Shown here: positions 54,420 through 63,556 of the stretch, piece after piece
Layout: each line of letters begins with the position of its first letter
Numbering within the stretch: the stretch's first letter is position 1
Assembly (NCBI GenBank): GCA_028868855.1
Contig: JAGWTR010000001.1
Span: forward strand, 310,001-374,000
Origin: Burkholderiales bacterium
Lineage (GTDB): Bacteria; Pseudomonadota; Gammaproteobacteria; Burkholderiales; Burkholderiaceae_C
DNA: 64,000 nt
Direction of reading: 5' to 3'
Notes under the pieces: model-generated
The model's input: only the letters and a program-made list of their open reading frames with translations
What the model was told of the DNA's origin: nothing
Databases searched by the model: none
Program-made: the position numbers and the translations under genes

Positions 54420-57044
54420 TCATTGTGACCAAAGCATGATCTGCTGACCAGTGGCTTCACCCATGAGGGGGGGGCGACTGACCAGACTGATGCTCGGGGG
54501 AGTCAGTTCAATGCGCGTGACCACTTCGGTGTCCTCCTGGGTCAATGTCAGCATGGAGCTGCGCCGGGGAAGCAGGGCGCGCACCAGGCCCAGGCCGGAG
54601 ACGCCCCCGCGCACCCGGGCCAGGGTGAAGTCCTCGGGCAGGCGCCCCGGATTGCGGATTTCGATGGTCACGCGCTGGTCCGAGCAGGTCATCATGCAAC
54701 TCAGCGGCCCGCCGCCCGGACCGTGCTTGTGGGCATTGGTGAGCAGTTCGTTCAGGCTCAGCGCGATGGGGATGGATTCAGCTTCGGGCAATTGCCAGTC
54801 GGCCGCCGAGGTGCCTTCGACCACCAGCGTGATGGCGCGCCCGAATGTGCGTTGCACCGACTGCGCAATCGCCTCGACGACATTCTTGAGGTGTAAGGGT
54901 CCGCCCGCGCCAACTTGCAGGCCGTAGACCTGGGCAATGGCCTGGACTTGGCCGACGGCTTCGGAGATGGCGGAGGCCACTTCGGGTTTGCGCACGGCGA
55001 TCTGTTGCAGCAGGCCCGCCACCCCTTGCAGGTTGTTCTTGATGCGGTGATGCACTTCCTTGACCAGCATGTCCCGCTGCGCAATGGCCGCGACCAGCCG
55101 CGCCTGTTCTGCGGCGCGCTGTTCGCTGACATCCGAGGCCACCAGCAAGAGTTCGTCAGCCATCTGCCCGTCGTGAGACAGCGGAAGGTAGTTCACGTCC
55201 CAGATCTGCACGCCTGATAGGCCATGCTGCAGCTTGTATTCGCGGCGCAAGGGCGTGTCCGAGTCGAGTGCCGTGAGCATGTCGGCGCGCACCAGTCGCG
55301 CACGTTCGGCGTCATGGATCTGTTCGGGCGCCAGATTCAGGGCCTTGCTGGCGTCGATGTTCAGGAACGCTGAAGATGCCTGATTAGACTGGATGACCTT
55401 CAAGGTGCGGGCGTCGTACAAGGTGATGGCCATCGGCGCCATCTCGATGATGCGTTGCAAGGTGGCCCGCGCTTCCAGCGTCAGGGCTTCGGCTTCGCGG
55501 CGGCGATCGATGTCCAGCAGGGCATAGGTGATCTGGCGTTCGTTGAACTCGCCCAGGGTGACCACAGCGTTACCAACCACCCAGAATACGCGTCCGTCGC
55601 GGCCCATCACCTCGCATTCAAAGGTGTGGGACTGCCCATCCTGCAGCTCGTCCAGGTAGCCCGTCAGGCGGAAGGGGTGGTCCAGGTCCGGGGTGGCCAC
55701 GGTGCTGAGCGGCAGGCCCAGGAAGTCGTTCAGGTCGCCTCCAAACATGCGCCGGGCCGAACGGTTCATCCAGACGATGCCTTGTTCATCCAGCGTGACG
55801 ATGCCCACGAAGACGGAGTCCAGGATGGCGCGAGTGCGGTTGGCCTGCCGGGTTAGGTTTTCTTCCGCACGGTGACGGTCGTCCACGTTGACGAACGAGG
55901 CGATGTAGCCTTCATCGGGGCGCTGCGCGTGCACCAGCCGTAGGCTGACTTCGGCCCACAGGGGGGTGCCTCGTCGGTGCAGCAAGGCGCGCTCTCCCTG
56001 CCAGTGACCGCGCCGGTTCAGTTGGGTCAGGACGTCGGCGTCGGTGTCTGGGCAGACATCGGTGGCGTATTGACTCAGCATGGGGCGCCCGACCAGGTCG
56101 CTGTCATCCACCCCCAGCAGATGGGCCAGCGCCGGGTTGACGCTTTGCACCAGTCCATCACGCACAAAGGCAATGCCCACGCCGGACAGGCTGAACATCA
56201 GGTCGCGGTCTCGGCCCAGGGCTTCGAGCTGGGCTTGCTGCGCGCGGATGCGGGAGATGTCCGACAGCACCGCAATAACCTCCAGAAGCGGGCCGGTTAG
56301 GCCGATGCGGCGCATGCTCAAGGCATACCAGCGGGTGGCGTGGCCCGGGGTGACGATTTCGATTTCGGTTTCAAACTGCCCGGTGGTCTGTAGTTCGGTG
56401 GTCGATTGCATGACCACGCGCTGGATGCGGGGGTCGCTGGCCAGCAGGGTGTCAAGGTGCTGACCCGGCAGGGCTCCGGGGGTGAGCCCCAGCATGCGCT
56501 CGAAACGGCGGTTGCAGCGCACCACGATGTCGCCACGCAGGTAGGCAGTGCCGGCCGGGCTGCTCTCCAAGATGGTGCTCAGTTCGTGCAGCAGCTGGTC
56601 CTGGGTGATGTCGGGCGGGTGGGGTAATTCGTCCAGAGCGCCTGGTTCAGTGTCTGGCTCGGGTGGGCGTTGCAGCATCAAGGACACCGGCGTCGTGTCT
56701 TGAACAATGCACAAAAAACGCAGCGATGCACCACCTTCGTTGGCGGCGTGTGCATGCACCTCGCTGCGCAGGTGGCGCGATTTTCGCGCCCCGAGTTGGA
56801 GTCTGGCTTGATTGTCCAGTGGCGCATCGCCGGGGGTCAGTCCCAGAAGGCTCAGCGGTGAATCCCAGCCGGTCAGGCATTGCAGGGTCGCGCTGCCTTG
56901 GGAGAGATAGCCGCCGGGACGCGGCTTGTCGCCAAGTAATTGCCTGAAGGTGGCATTACTACGCAGCACGCAACCTTGTTCGTCGAATTCGAGCAGGGCC
57001 TGGGGCACCAACTCAAACCAGGCATCGTCGGAACGGGGGGTCAT
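54420..57044 (-). CDS. PAS-rich sensor histidine kinase of the HisKA_2 type
   Basis: This 874-residue, apparently soluble kinase has about five PAS or PAS-PAC units (residues about 15-660). The HisKA_2 segment VKEVHHRIKNNLQGVAGLLQ near 680 holds the phospho-accepting histidine. The C-terminal ATPase domain is short, with LSLNELLTNAHKHGPGG near 775. HisKA_2 kinases are the usual partners of ANTAR regulators (EutW-EutV type), which fits the gene immediately downstream. It starts 30 bases after mrp on the same strand, so it may share that transcript. The sensed ligand is unknown. Confidence 0.88.
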   Translation of the reverse strand: MTPRSDDAWFELVPQALLEFDEQGCVLRSNATFRQLLGDKPRPGGYLSQGSATLQCLTGWDSPLSLLGLTPGDAPLDNQARLQLGARKSRHLRSEVHAHAANEGGASLRFLCIVQDTTPVSLMLQRPPEPDTEPGALDELPHPPDITQDQLLHELSTILESSPAGTAYLRGDIVVRCNRRFERMLGLTPGALPGQHLDTLLASDPRIQRVVMQSTTELQTTGQFETEIEIVTPGHATRWYALSMRRIGLTGPLLEVIAVLSDISRIRAQQAQLEALGRDRDLMFSLSGVGIAFVRDGLVQSVNPALAHLLGVDDSDLVGRPMLSQYATDVCPDTDADVLTQLNRRGHWQGERALLHRRGTPLWAEVSLRLVHAQRPDEGYIASFVNVDDRHRAEENLTRQANRTRAILDSVFVGIVTLDEQGIVWMNRSARRMFGGDLNDFLGLPLSTVATPDLDHPFRLTGYLDELQDGQSHTFECEVMGRDGRVFWVVGNAVVTLGEFNERQITYALLDIDRRREAEALTLEARATLQRIIEMAPMAITLYDARTLKVIQSNQASSAFLNIDASKALNLAPEQIHDAERARLVRADMLTALDSDTPLRREYKLQHGLSGVQIWDVNYLPLSHDGQMADELLLVASDVSEQRAAEQARLVAAIAQRDMLVKEVHHRIKNNLQGVAGLLQQIAVRKPEVASAISEAVGQVQAIAQVYGLQVGAGGPLHLKNVVEAIAQSVQRTFGRAITLVVEGTSAADWQLPEAESIPIALSLNELLTNAHKHGPGGGPLSCMMTCSDQRVTIEIRNPGRLPEDFTLARVRGGVSGLGLVRALLPRRSSMLTLTQEDTEVVTRIELTPPSISLVSRPPLMGEATGQQIMLWSQ

Positions 57045-57074
57045 GTGGGTTGTTGTTTGGCAACTGGTTCAGGG

Positions 57075-58190
57075 TCAGGAGACGACGGTCACGCCCGGCA
57101 GTTTGCCTGAATAATCCTTGGGTAGGCGCGACAAGCCAGCGGCGAGACGCTGGGCGATGTCCTTGTAGAGGCCAGCGATGCGGCCATGCGGATCAGCCAC
57201 CAGCGTGGGTTGCCCGCGGTCGGCCTGTTCCCGGATCTTGAGGTCAAGCGGCATCGATCCCAGCACCGGTACGCCGGTTTCCTGGGCCAGGCGCTTGCCG
57301 CCGTCCGCGCCAAAGATGTGTTCCTCGTGGCCGCAGTTGGGGCAGTGGTAGGTGGCCATGTTTTCGACCACGCCAAGCACCGGCACGCCGACCTTTTCAA
57401 ACATCTTCAGGCCCTTTCGGGCATCCAGCAGGGCGATGTCCTGCGGCGTGGTGACGATGACGGCGGCGGTCAGGGGGGCGCGCTGGCACAGGGTCAGGTG
57501 AATGTCGCCTGTACCTGGGGGCATGTCGATGATGAGGTAATCCAGCGGGGCGTCTGGCGCACCCCAGCGGGTCTGGCGCAGCAGTTGATCGACGGCCTGG
57601 GTGGCCATGGGGCCGCGCCAGATGGTGGGGGCGTTCTCATCGATCAGCAGGCCGATGGACATCATCTGCAAACCATGGTTGCGCAGGGGCTCAATGCTCT
57701 TGCCGTCGGGGCTGTCGGGGCGGCCGCTCAGGCCCATCATCAAGGGCTGGCTGGGGCCGTAGATGTCGGCATCCATCATGCCTACGCGGGCGCCCTCGGC
57801 GGCAAGGGCCAGGGCCAGGTTGATGGCGGTGGTGCTCTTGCCCACGCCACCTTTGCCCGAGGCGATGCCAATCAGGTTTTTCACCCCGGGCAGAGGGGTC
57901 TGGCCTTTCGGAGTGGCGTGCGTTTGTATTTGGGTGGTCCAGTGCACGTCCACGCCAGCAACACCGGGCACGGCCAGCAGCGCCTGGCTGACCTGTGCGG
58001 TGTAGGCGGGCCAGAGTGAGGTCGCCGGGTAGCCCAAGGCGATCTCCACCGTGGCCTGACCTTGCTCATCCACCCGCAAGGATTTGAGTTGCTTGCCGCT
58101 GACCCAGTCCTGGCCAGTCAAGGGGTCGTGGACGGTCTTGAGGGCCTCAACGGCCGTGGTTTCGAGGGCGGAGCGAGGGGTCGAGGTCAT
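57075..58190 (-). CDS. apbC: Iron-sulfur cluster carrier protein, Mrp/NBP35 ATPase family
   Basis: This protein of about 371 residues binds and delivers Fe-S clusters. The N-terminal MIP18/DUF59-like domain (about 10-90) is followed by a P-loop ATPase domain (about 105-360) with the deviant Walker [14 protein letters not shown] near 112, [10 protein letters not shown] near 140 and DMPPGTGD near 220. The cluster-binding CxxC is present as [14 protein letters not shown] near 285. The codon at 58208 is GTG; the ATG at 58190 is preferred. It is divergent from metG, an arrangement common in Burkholderiales, with about 118 bases between starts. Confidence 0.93.
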   Translation of the reverse strand: MTSTPRSALETTAVEALKTVHDPLTGQDWVSGKQLKSLRVDEQGQATVEIALGYPATSLWPAYTAQVSQALLAVPGVAGVDVHWTTQIQTHATPKGQTPLPGVKNLIGIASGKGGVGKSTTAINLALALAAEGARVGMMDADIYGPSQPLMMGLSGRPDSPDGKSIEPLRNHGLQMMSIGLLIDENAPTIWRGPMATQAVDQLLRQTRWGAPDAPLDYLIIDMPPGTGDIHLTLCQRAPLTAAVIVTTPQDIALLDARKGLKMFEKVGVPVLGVVENMATYHCPNCGHEEHIFGADGGKRLAQETGVPVLGSMPLDLKIREQADRGQPTLVADPHGRIAGLYKDIAQRLAAGLSRLPKDYSGKLPGVTVVS

Positions 58191-58308
58191 GCGGGGAGCG
58201 GTGGGCACGCGGTTGGTGGCAAGTGCACGTCAGGCACGGACAGAATTCTTTCCAGGCATGAGTCTAGCGCGGCCTAAAATCAAAGGTCCTACCCCAGCTC
58301 TTTGCACC

Positions 58309-60462
58309 ATGTCACGTCAGATCTTTGTCACCACCGCCTTGCCTTACGCCAATGGAAACTTCCATGTCGGGCACATCATGGAATACATCCAGGCCGATAT
58401 CTGGGTGCGTTTCCAGCGCATGCAAGGGCATCAGGTGAACTTTGTGGGTGCGGACGACGCCCATGGCGCGCCCATCATGATTGCCGCGGAGAAGGCTGGC
58501 AAGACGCCTCAGCAGTTTGTGGCGGACATCGCGGCCGGCCGCAAGCCCTACCTGGAAGGCTTTCACATCGCCTTTGACCACTGGTCCTCCACCGACAGTG
58601 CCGAAAACCACGCTTTGGCGCAAGAGATTTACGTGGCGCTGCGCGAGGCCGGCCTGATCACCGTGCGACCGGTGGAGCAGTTTTTCGACCCCGAAAAGAG
58701 CATGTTCCTGCCCGATCGCTTCATCAAGGGCGAGTGCCCCAAGTGCGGGGCCAAGGACCAGTATGGCGATTCCTGCGAGGTATGCGGCGCGGTGTATTCG
58801 CCCATTGAGCTCAAGAACCCGTATTCGGCTCTGAGTGGGGCCACGCCGGTGCGCAAGACCAGCGACCACTATTTCTTCAAGCTGTCCGACCCGCGCTGCA
58901 TGGAGTTTTTGCAGGCATGGACGCAAGACGGTCGGTTGCAGTCCGAAGTGGCCAACAAAATTGCCGAATGGTTCACCAAGGATGAGAGCGGCGAGGGTGG
59001 TCTGAGCGACTGGGACATCAGCCGCGATGCGCCGTACTTCGGTATCGAGATTCCCGATGCGCCGGGAAAGTATTTTTACGTTTGGCTGGATGCGCCGGTG
59101 GGCTACCTGGCCTCACTCAAGAGCTACTTTGCGCACGGCGGCCCCAAGGCACGCCACGGTGATGCGCGCACATTTGAAGAGTACATGGCGGACCCTGCCG
59201 TGGAGCAGGTGCATTTCATCGGCAAAGACATCACCTACTTCCACACCCTGTTCTGGCCGGCCATGCTGAAGTTCAGCGGCCGCAAGCTGCCCACGCAGAT
59301 CAATGTGCATGGCTTCATCACCGTCAGCGGGGAGAAGATGAGCAAAAGCCGCGGCACCGGCATCGACCCCCTCAAGTACCTCGGGCTGGGCATGAACCCC
59401 GAATGGCTGCGTTATTACATCGCGGCCAAGCTCAACAGCAAGGTCGAGGACGTCGACTTCAATCCAGAAGACTTCGTGGCGCGCGTCAACAGCGACCTGG
59501 TGGGTAAATACGTCAACATCGCCAGCCGCTGCTCCACCTTCATCCATAAGTACTTCGACGGCGAGTTGGCGCAACTGGCCGCGGCTGATGAAGGCAAGCT
59601 GCAAGAGATGATCCCCCTGCAAGCCGTGATCAGCCGCGAGACGGGCATTGCCGAGGCCATCGACAAGCGCGAGTTCGGCAAGGCCCTGCGCGAGATCATG
59701 GCGGCCGCCGACGAGATCAACCAATACTTTGACACCGCCAAACCCTGGGAGTTGGCCAAGGACAGCGCCCAGCATGTGGCCAACAGCGCTTTGCACGAGG
59801 TGCTGTCGGCCTGCCTGGAAGGTTTCAAGTACCTGACGCTGTTCCTCAGCCCCATCCTGCCCGAGGTGACGCGCCGCGCCTTTGATTTCCTCGGTTTTGA
59901 CATGCCGCTGTCCTGGGCGGAGCGCCGCCAGCCGGTCAGCACCATCCGCAAGTACGAGCACCTGATGACCCGCGTCGACCCCAAGATGCTGGACGCCTTG
60001 TTCGAGCCGCCTGTGCCGCCGGTGGTTGAAGCGCCCAAACCCGGTGGCGGAAATAAAGCCCCCATGCCCCCCGAGGGGGAGCACCTCGCCTTGGGGCGGC
60101 CCGGCGGCGAGGAGATCGCCCCCACCATCACCATCGACGATTTCGTCAAGGTGGACCTGCGCATCGCCAAGATCGTCAACGCCGAGCACGTCGAAGGCTC
60201 GACCAAGCTGCTGCGCCTGACACTTGATGTGGGCGAAGGCCGCACCCGCAATGTCTTCAGCGGCATCAAGGACGCCTACAACCCTGAAGACCTGGTGGGC
60301 AAACTGACCGTGATGGTGGCCAACCTGGCACCGCGCAAGATGAAGTTTGGCGTCAGCGAAGGCATGGTGCTGGCGGGCTCGCACGCCGATGAAAAGGCCA
60401 ATCCCGGCATCTACGTGCTGGAGCCCTTCGCGGGGGCGCTGCCCGGCATGCGGGTGCGCTGA
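58309..60462 (+). CDS. metG: Methionyl-tRNA synthetase
   Basis: This 717-residue class Ia synthetase charges initiator and elongator tRNA-Met. HVGH (HIGH box) lies near residue 20. The zinc knuckle [18 protein letters not shown] lies near 144 and [11 protein letters not shown] (KMSKS) near 344. The anticodon-binding helices follow to about 570. A C-terminal EMAP/Trbp111-type tRNA-binding domain occupies about 605-717. The linker between the last two is low-complexity and contains a palindromic repeat-like segment. The ATG at 58309 gives the typical start [16 protein letters not shown]; the longer open frame upstream is antisense to apbC. Confidence 0.97.
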   Translation: MSRQIFVTTALPYANGNFHVGHIMEYIQADIWVRFQRMQGHQVNFVGADDAHGAPIMIAAEKAGKTPQQFVADIAAGRKPYLEGFHIAFDHWSSTDSAENHALAQEIYVALREAGLITVRPVEQFFDPEKSMFLPDRFIKGECPKCGAKDQYGDSCEVCGAVYSPIELKNPYSALSGATPVRKTSDHYFFKLSDPRCMEFLQAWTQDGRLQSEVANKIAEWFTKDESGEGGLSDWDISRDAPYFGIEIPDAPGKYFYVWLDAPVGYLASLKSYFAHGGPKARHGDARTFEEYMADPAVEQVHFIGKDITYFHTLFWPAMLKFSGRKLPTQINVHGFITVSGEKMSKSRGTGIDPLKYLGLGMNPEWLRYYIAAKLNSKVEDVDFNPEDFVARVNSDLVGKYVNIASRCSTFIHKYFDGELAQLAAADEGKLQEMIPLQAVISRETGIAEAIDKREFGKALREIMAAADEINQYFDTAKPWELAKDSAQHVANSALHEVLSACLEGFKYLTLFLSPILPEVTRRAFDFLGFDMPLSWAERRQPVSTIRKYEHLMTRVDPKMLDALFEPPVPPVVEAPKPGGGNKAPMPPEGEHLALGRPGGEEIAPTITIDDFVKVDLRIAKIVNAEHVEGSTKLLRLTLDVGEGRTRNVFSGIKDAYNPEDLVGKLTVMVANLAPRKMKFGVSEGMVLAGSHADEKANPGIYVLEPFAGALPGMRVR
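60055..60112. repeat. REP-like palindromic segment inside metG
   Basis: CCCCC-CGA-GGGGG (60068-60079) is followed after a short spacer by a second hairpin-capable part around CGCC-TTG-GGGCG, and then CGGCCCGGCGGCGA. From memory it resembles intergenic palindromic repeats common in Comamonadaceae. Here it lies in frame and encodes the linker before the C-terminal tRNA-binding domain. Confidence 0.5.
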
Positions 60463-60479
60463 GATAACACAGCTGGGCC

Positions 60480-62192
60480 ATGAGTAATCTTCAATGGTCC
60501 GCCTGGGTCAAACGGCTCGATCTTGCGCCGTTTCGGCCGCGCTTGATCCGTGATCTGCAGGGCTACGACCGACACCGATTTGTCCAGGATGTGGGTGCGG
60601 GCCTGACGGCCGGCATCGTGGCCCTGCCGTTGGCCATGGCCTTTGCGATTGCCTCGGGGGTCAAGCCTGAAGTGGGCTTGGTCACGGCCATCATTGCGGG
60701 TTTCCTGACCTCGGCATTGGGCGGTTCCAGTGTGCAGATCGGCGGGCCAGCTGGGGCCTTCATCGTCATTGTTTACGGCATTGTCGAGCGCTATGGGCTG
60801 GCCAATCTGCTGATCTCGACGGTGCTGGCGGGCGGTTTGCTGTTTCTGCTGGGCTTGTTTCGATTGGGGGTGCTGGTGCGCTACATCCCGGTCAGCATCG
60901 TGATTGGCTTCACTAATGGCATCGCGGTGTTGATTGCTCTCTCGCAACTCAAGGATCTGCTGGGCCTCAGTGACGTCCACATGCCGGCTGACTTCGTGGG
61001 TCAGGTGTCAACCATTGCCTCCCATTGGCAGCAGTTCAACCCATATGCGTTGGGCCTGGGGCTGCTGACCTTGGTGGGGCTGGTCGTGTGGCCCCGCTTG
61101 CTGCTTGTGACGCGTCGCATTCGTCCCTTGCAACTGATTTCGCACATTCCGGGAACCATCGTGGTGCTGGTAACCCTGAGTGTGCTGGCAACGTTGCTGG
61201 CACTGCCCGTGGCCACCATCGGGTCCAAATTCGGGGGCATTCCGCAGAGCTTGCCGCACTGGGCCTGGCCGGCATTCACCTGGGATGGCGTGCGCCAGTT
61301 GTTCATCCCCACCGTCACGATCGCGCTGCTGGGCGCCGTGGAATCCCTGCTGTGTGCCCGAGTGGCCGACAACATCGCCGACTTGCCCCGGCATGACCCG
61401 AATCAGGAGTTGATGGCGCAGGGCGTGGCCAATATGGTGGTGCCATTTTTCGGGGGCATTCCCGCCACCGGCACCATCGCCCGCACCGTGACCAATGTGC
61501 GCGCCGGTGCCACCAGTCCGGTGGCGGGGATCGTCCATGCCGTCACCTTGCTGCTGTGCGTGCTGGTGGCCGCTCCTTTGGCTGCGCATGTGCCTTTGCC
61601 GGCCTTGTCGGGCATTTTGCTGTTCGTCGCGTGGAACATGGGCGAGTGGCGCGAATTCGTCAAACTGCGACAGTTCAACTTCACCTACCGGACCATCCTG
61701 CTCGGCACGTTCTTTCTGACCGTCGTGTTTGATTTGACCGTGGCGGTGGAAGTCGGCTTGGTGCTGTCGTGCGTGTTTTTCATCTACCGCATGAGCACCT
61801 TGTTCCGGGTCGAGCCGCTGGCCTCGATCAATCCGGCGGTGCCGCAGGAGCTGGCGACGCAGGTGCAGGTGTTTCGGCTATACGGCGCGCTGTTTTTCGG
61901 GGCCGTGGGCAAGGTGGAGGAGTTGTCCGATGAGTTGATGGCGACAACCCGGGTGGTGGTGCTGGAGATGCAGCGCCTGATCGCCATCGATACGTCAGGA
62001 CTGGACGCCTTGCTTCAGTTGCGCCGTGCACTGGAACGCAAGGATGTGCGCCTCGTGCTGTGCGAGGTCAATGATCAGGCGGTGAGTCTGATCCGCCGTG
62101 CCGGCCACGGCGATACCTTTGGCGCGGCCAATATGGTGAGTGACCTGCCCACCGCCATGAATCGCGCGCGGCAGTTGCTGCATCAGGGCTGA
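60480..62192 (+). CDS. SulP family anion transporter with STAS domain
   Basis: This 570-residue membrane protein has about 12-14 helices (about 35-435) and a C-terminal STAS domain (about 455-560). ALPLAMAFAIASGVKPEVGL and SSVQIGGPAGAFIVIVYG near 90 are the family's substrate-region segments. VLEMQRLIAIDTSGLDAL in the STAS domain contains the anti-sigma-antagonist-like helix. Substrates of relatives include sulfate, bicarbonate and dicarboxylates; this one cannot be assigned. It follows metG by 17 bases and its end overlaps the convergent CYTH gene by ten bases. Confidence 0.9.
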   Translation: MSNLQWSAWVKRLDLAPFRPRLIRDLQGYDRHRFVQDVGAGLTAGIVALPLAMAFAIASGVKPEVGLVTAIIAGFLTSALGGSSVQIGGPAGAFIVIVYGIVERYGLANLLISTVLAGGLLFLLGLFRLGVLVRYIPVSIVIGFTNGIAVLIALSQLKDLLGLSDVHMPADFVGQVSTIASHWQQFNPYALGLGLLTLVGLVVWPRLLLVTRRIRPLQLISHIPGTIVVLVTLSVLATLLALPVATIGSKFGGIPQSLPHWAWPAFTWDGVRQLFIPTVTIALLGAVESLLCARVADNIADLPRHDPNQELMAQGVANMVVPFFGGIPATGTIARTVTNVRAGATSPVAGIVHAVTLLLCVLVAAPLAAHVPLPALSGILLFVAWNMGEWREFVKLRQFNFTYRTILLGTFFLTVVFDLTVAVEVGLVLSCVFFIYRMSTLFRVEPLASINPAVPQELATQVQVFRLYGALFFGAVGKVEELSDELMATTRVVVLEMQRLIAIDTSGLDALLQLRRALERKDVRLVLCEVNDQAVSLIRRAGHGDTFGAANMVSDLPTAMNRARQLLHQG

Positions 62193-63226
62193 GGCGGCGG
62201 AGCGAACAAGGCGGCCAGCCCATCCAGACACAGCACGGTGGCGGCGGCCTGGCGTGCCAGTGTTGCCGGGTCCTGTGTGCGTCGCAATGTTGCAAGCAAG
62301 GGCGGCAAGGTCTGATGGGTTGCATGCAGAAAATTCAGCCCTTGCCTCACCATCAGGTGATCCAGTCGGCGTAGTCGCCGCAGGCCGATATGCCATTGGC
62401 GCACGACGGGGGTGGTGTTGGCGTGAGGTGGGGCGCTGGCCAACTCGCTCATGGCGCCCGTGATCTGCTCCAAGGCGTTTTCCAGGGCGTTGCGCCACGC
62501 TTGGTCCAAGGTGGCGTTGGCCGGGGCGGCCTTCACTTGTCCTCGAGCGGTGTGAACTGACGGGGCTGCGCAATCGGCCGCTTGACGGGCCAGGTGGTCG
62601 CCCCGATGGGCCTTGGTCTGCGTGTTCAGCCACAGTTGATGCCGTGCAACCCAAGCGCGCGCGGCCTCGATGACGGCCATGGGGTCGCCTTCCACCAGCT
62701 CGATCTCGAGTTCGCGCACCGGCACGCTCAAGGAGCCCGCCAGGATGTGCCCCAGGTCCAGGGCCAATTCCACGATGCCTGCGTGCGCGGTGTTCGTGCC
62801 CACGGCCACCCGGGCGGTTTCACGCCAGATGTCGGTGCGGTACAGCTCGGTCAGTGGCGTCTGGCGGCCTTGTGGATCGCTGTCCGGCTGCCAGCCCAGC
62901 GCTTTGATCAGCGCATCGCGGGCCACGCCCTGGTGTAGGTTGAGGTCGACCCGAGCGGGGCCGCCCGAGGTCGGGGCGGTGGTCGGACGGTTGTCTTCCA
63001 GCCGCACCATGGTGTTGGAGCCGCCCGCTTTGAGCGTTTGCACCCAGACGTCGCCTTCCTTGCGCAGGCGCAAGGCCATGCGCGCGGTGCCCAGTTGGCG
63101 GTCGGGGGTGTCGAAGTAATGGGCCTGGAGGTGTTCGCGCCGGTGGCCAGGGATTTGCCCGATTTCATGGGCCACGGCGCCCAGCGAATCCGCCGGGATC
63201 TGAAATTTGAGTTCGATTTCCTGCAT
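62183..63226 (-). CDS. CYTH-domain inorganic triphosphatase with short CHAD-like region
   Basis: This 347-residue protein starts with the CYTH signature EIELKFQI (ExExK), followed by ARMALRLRKEGDVWVQTLK and ELEIELVEGD (residues about 1-205). These are the cation and triphosphate contacts of bacterial triphosphatases. The C-terminal 120 residues contain VVRQWHIGLRRLRRLDHL, a histidine/arginine pattern like that of CHAD domains, but the region is much shorter than a usual CHAD (about 200-300). Hydrolysis of inorganic triphosphate or binding of polyphosphate is plausible. Confidence 0.82.
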   Translation of the reverse strand: MQEIELKFQIPADSLGAVAHEIGQIPGHRREHLQAHYFDTPDRQLGTARMALRLRKEGDVWVQTLKAGGSNTMVRLEDNRPTTAPTSGGPARVDLNLHQGVARDALIKALGWQPDSDPQGRQTPLTELYRTDIWRETARVAVGTNTAHAGIVELALDLGHILAGSLSVPVRELEIELVEGDPMAVIEAARAWVARHQLWLNTQTKAHRGDHLARQAADCAAPSVHTARGQVKAAPANATLDQAWRNALENALEQITGAMSELASAPPHANTTPVVRQWHIGLRRLRRLDHLMVRQGLNFLHATHQTLPPLLATLRRTQDPATLARQAAATVLCLDGLAALFAPPPQP

Positions 63227-63314
63227 AGACCCCGATTGTGGCGGTGCGAGGTATCTGGCCGGTGCTCTCTAGCCGATAAAATAGCCGGTTCGAATCCTTT
63301 GACTGGTGCCCACC

Positions 63315-63518
63315 ATGCCGCTTTTCTGGAAGCCTTACAAGTCCGACGTGACCCAGTTCATCGACAGCCTCAAGCTGCGCGACCCACAAATGGAAGAACG
63401 CCAGCGTCAAGGCCGTGCCCTGCTGTGGGACAAGGCCGTTGACCGCGCCGAGCAGCAGCAATTCAATGAGGCCCAAGTGCCCCAGCAAGCCTACGTCTAC
63501 CAGACGAAGGCCGATTGA
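63315..63518 (+). CDS. DUF3460 family small protein
   Basis: This 67-residue soluble, highly charged protein begins MPLFWKPYKSDVTQFIDSLK and contains MEERQRQGRALLWDK, the conserved pattern of DUF3460, a family seen in Burkholderiales. Function is unknown. The ATG at 63315 gives the family start; an ATG at 63306 would add three residues. The scpA gene follows after 38 bases. Confidence 0.82.
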   Translation: MPLFWKPYKSDVTQFIDSLKLRDPQMEERQRQGRALLWDKAVDRAEQQQFNEAQVPQQAYVYQTKAD

Positions 63519-63556
63519 GCGCCACGGAACACGCTTGACCGCCACTGAAAGCCTGC

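Noticed and set aside
54467-54474. Eight-G run near the 3' end of the HisKA_2 kinase gene
   Set aside because: It lies close to the C-terminus, where a frameshift would alter only the last residues. Less likely to act as a phase switch than the nine-base run at 29151.
63276-63281. TAAAAT as a -10 element before the DUF3460 gene
   Set aside because: No acceptable -35 at 16-18 bases. Possible, but too weak to list as a promoter.
63288-63302. GGTTCGAATCC, like the T-arm of a tRNA, upstream of the DUF3460 gene
   Set aside because: The flanking bases do not form a five-pair T-stem and no acceptor, D or anticodon arm can be folded, so it is a chance match.
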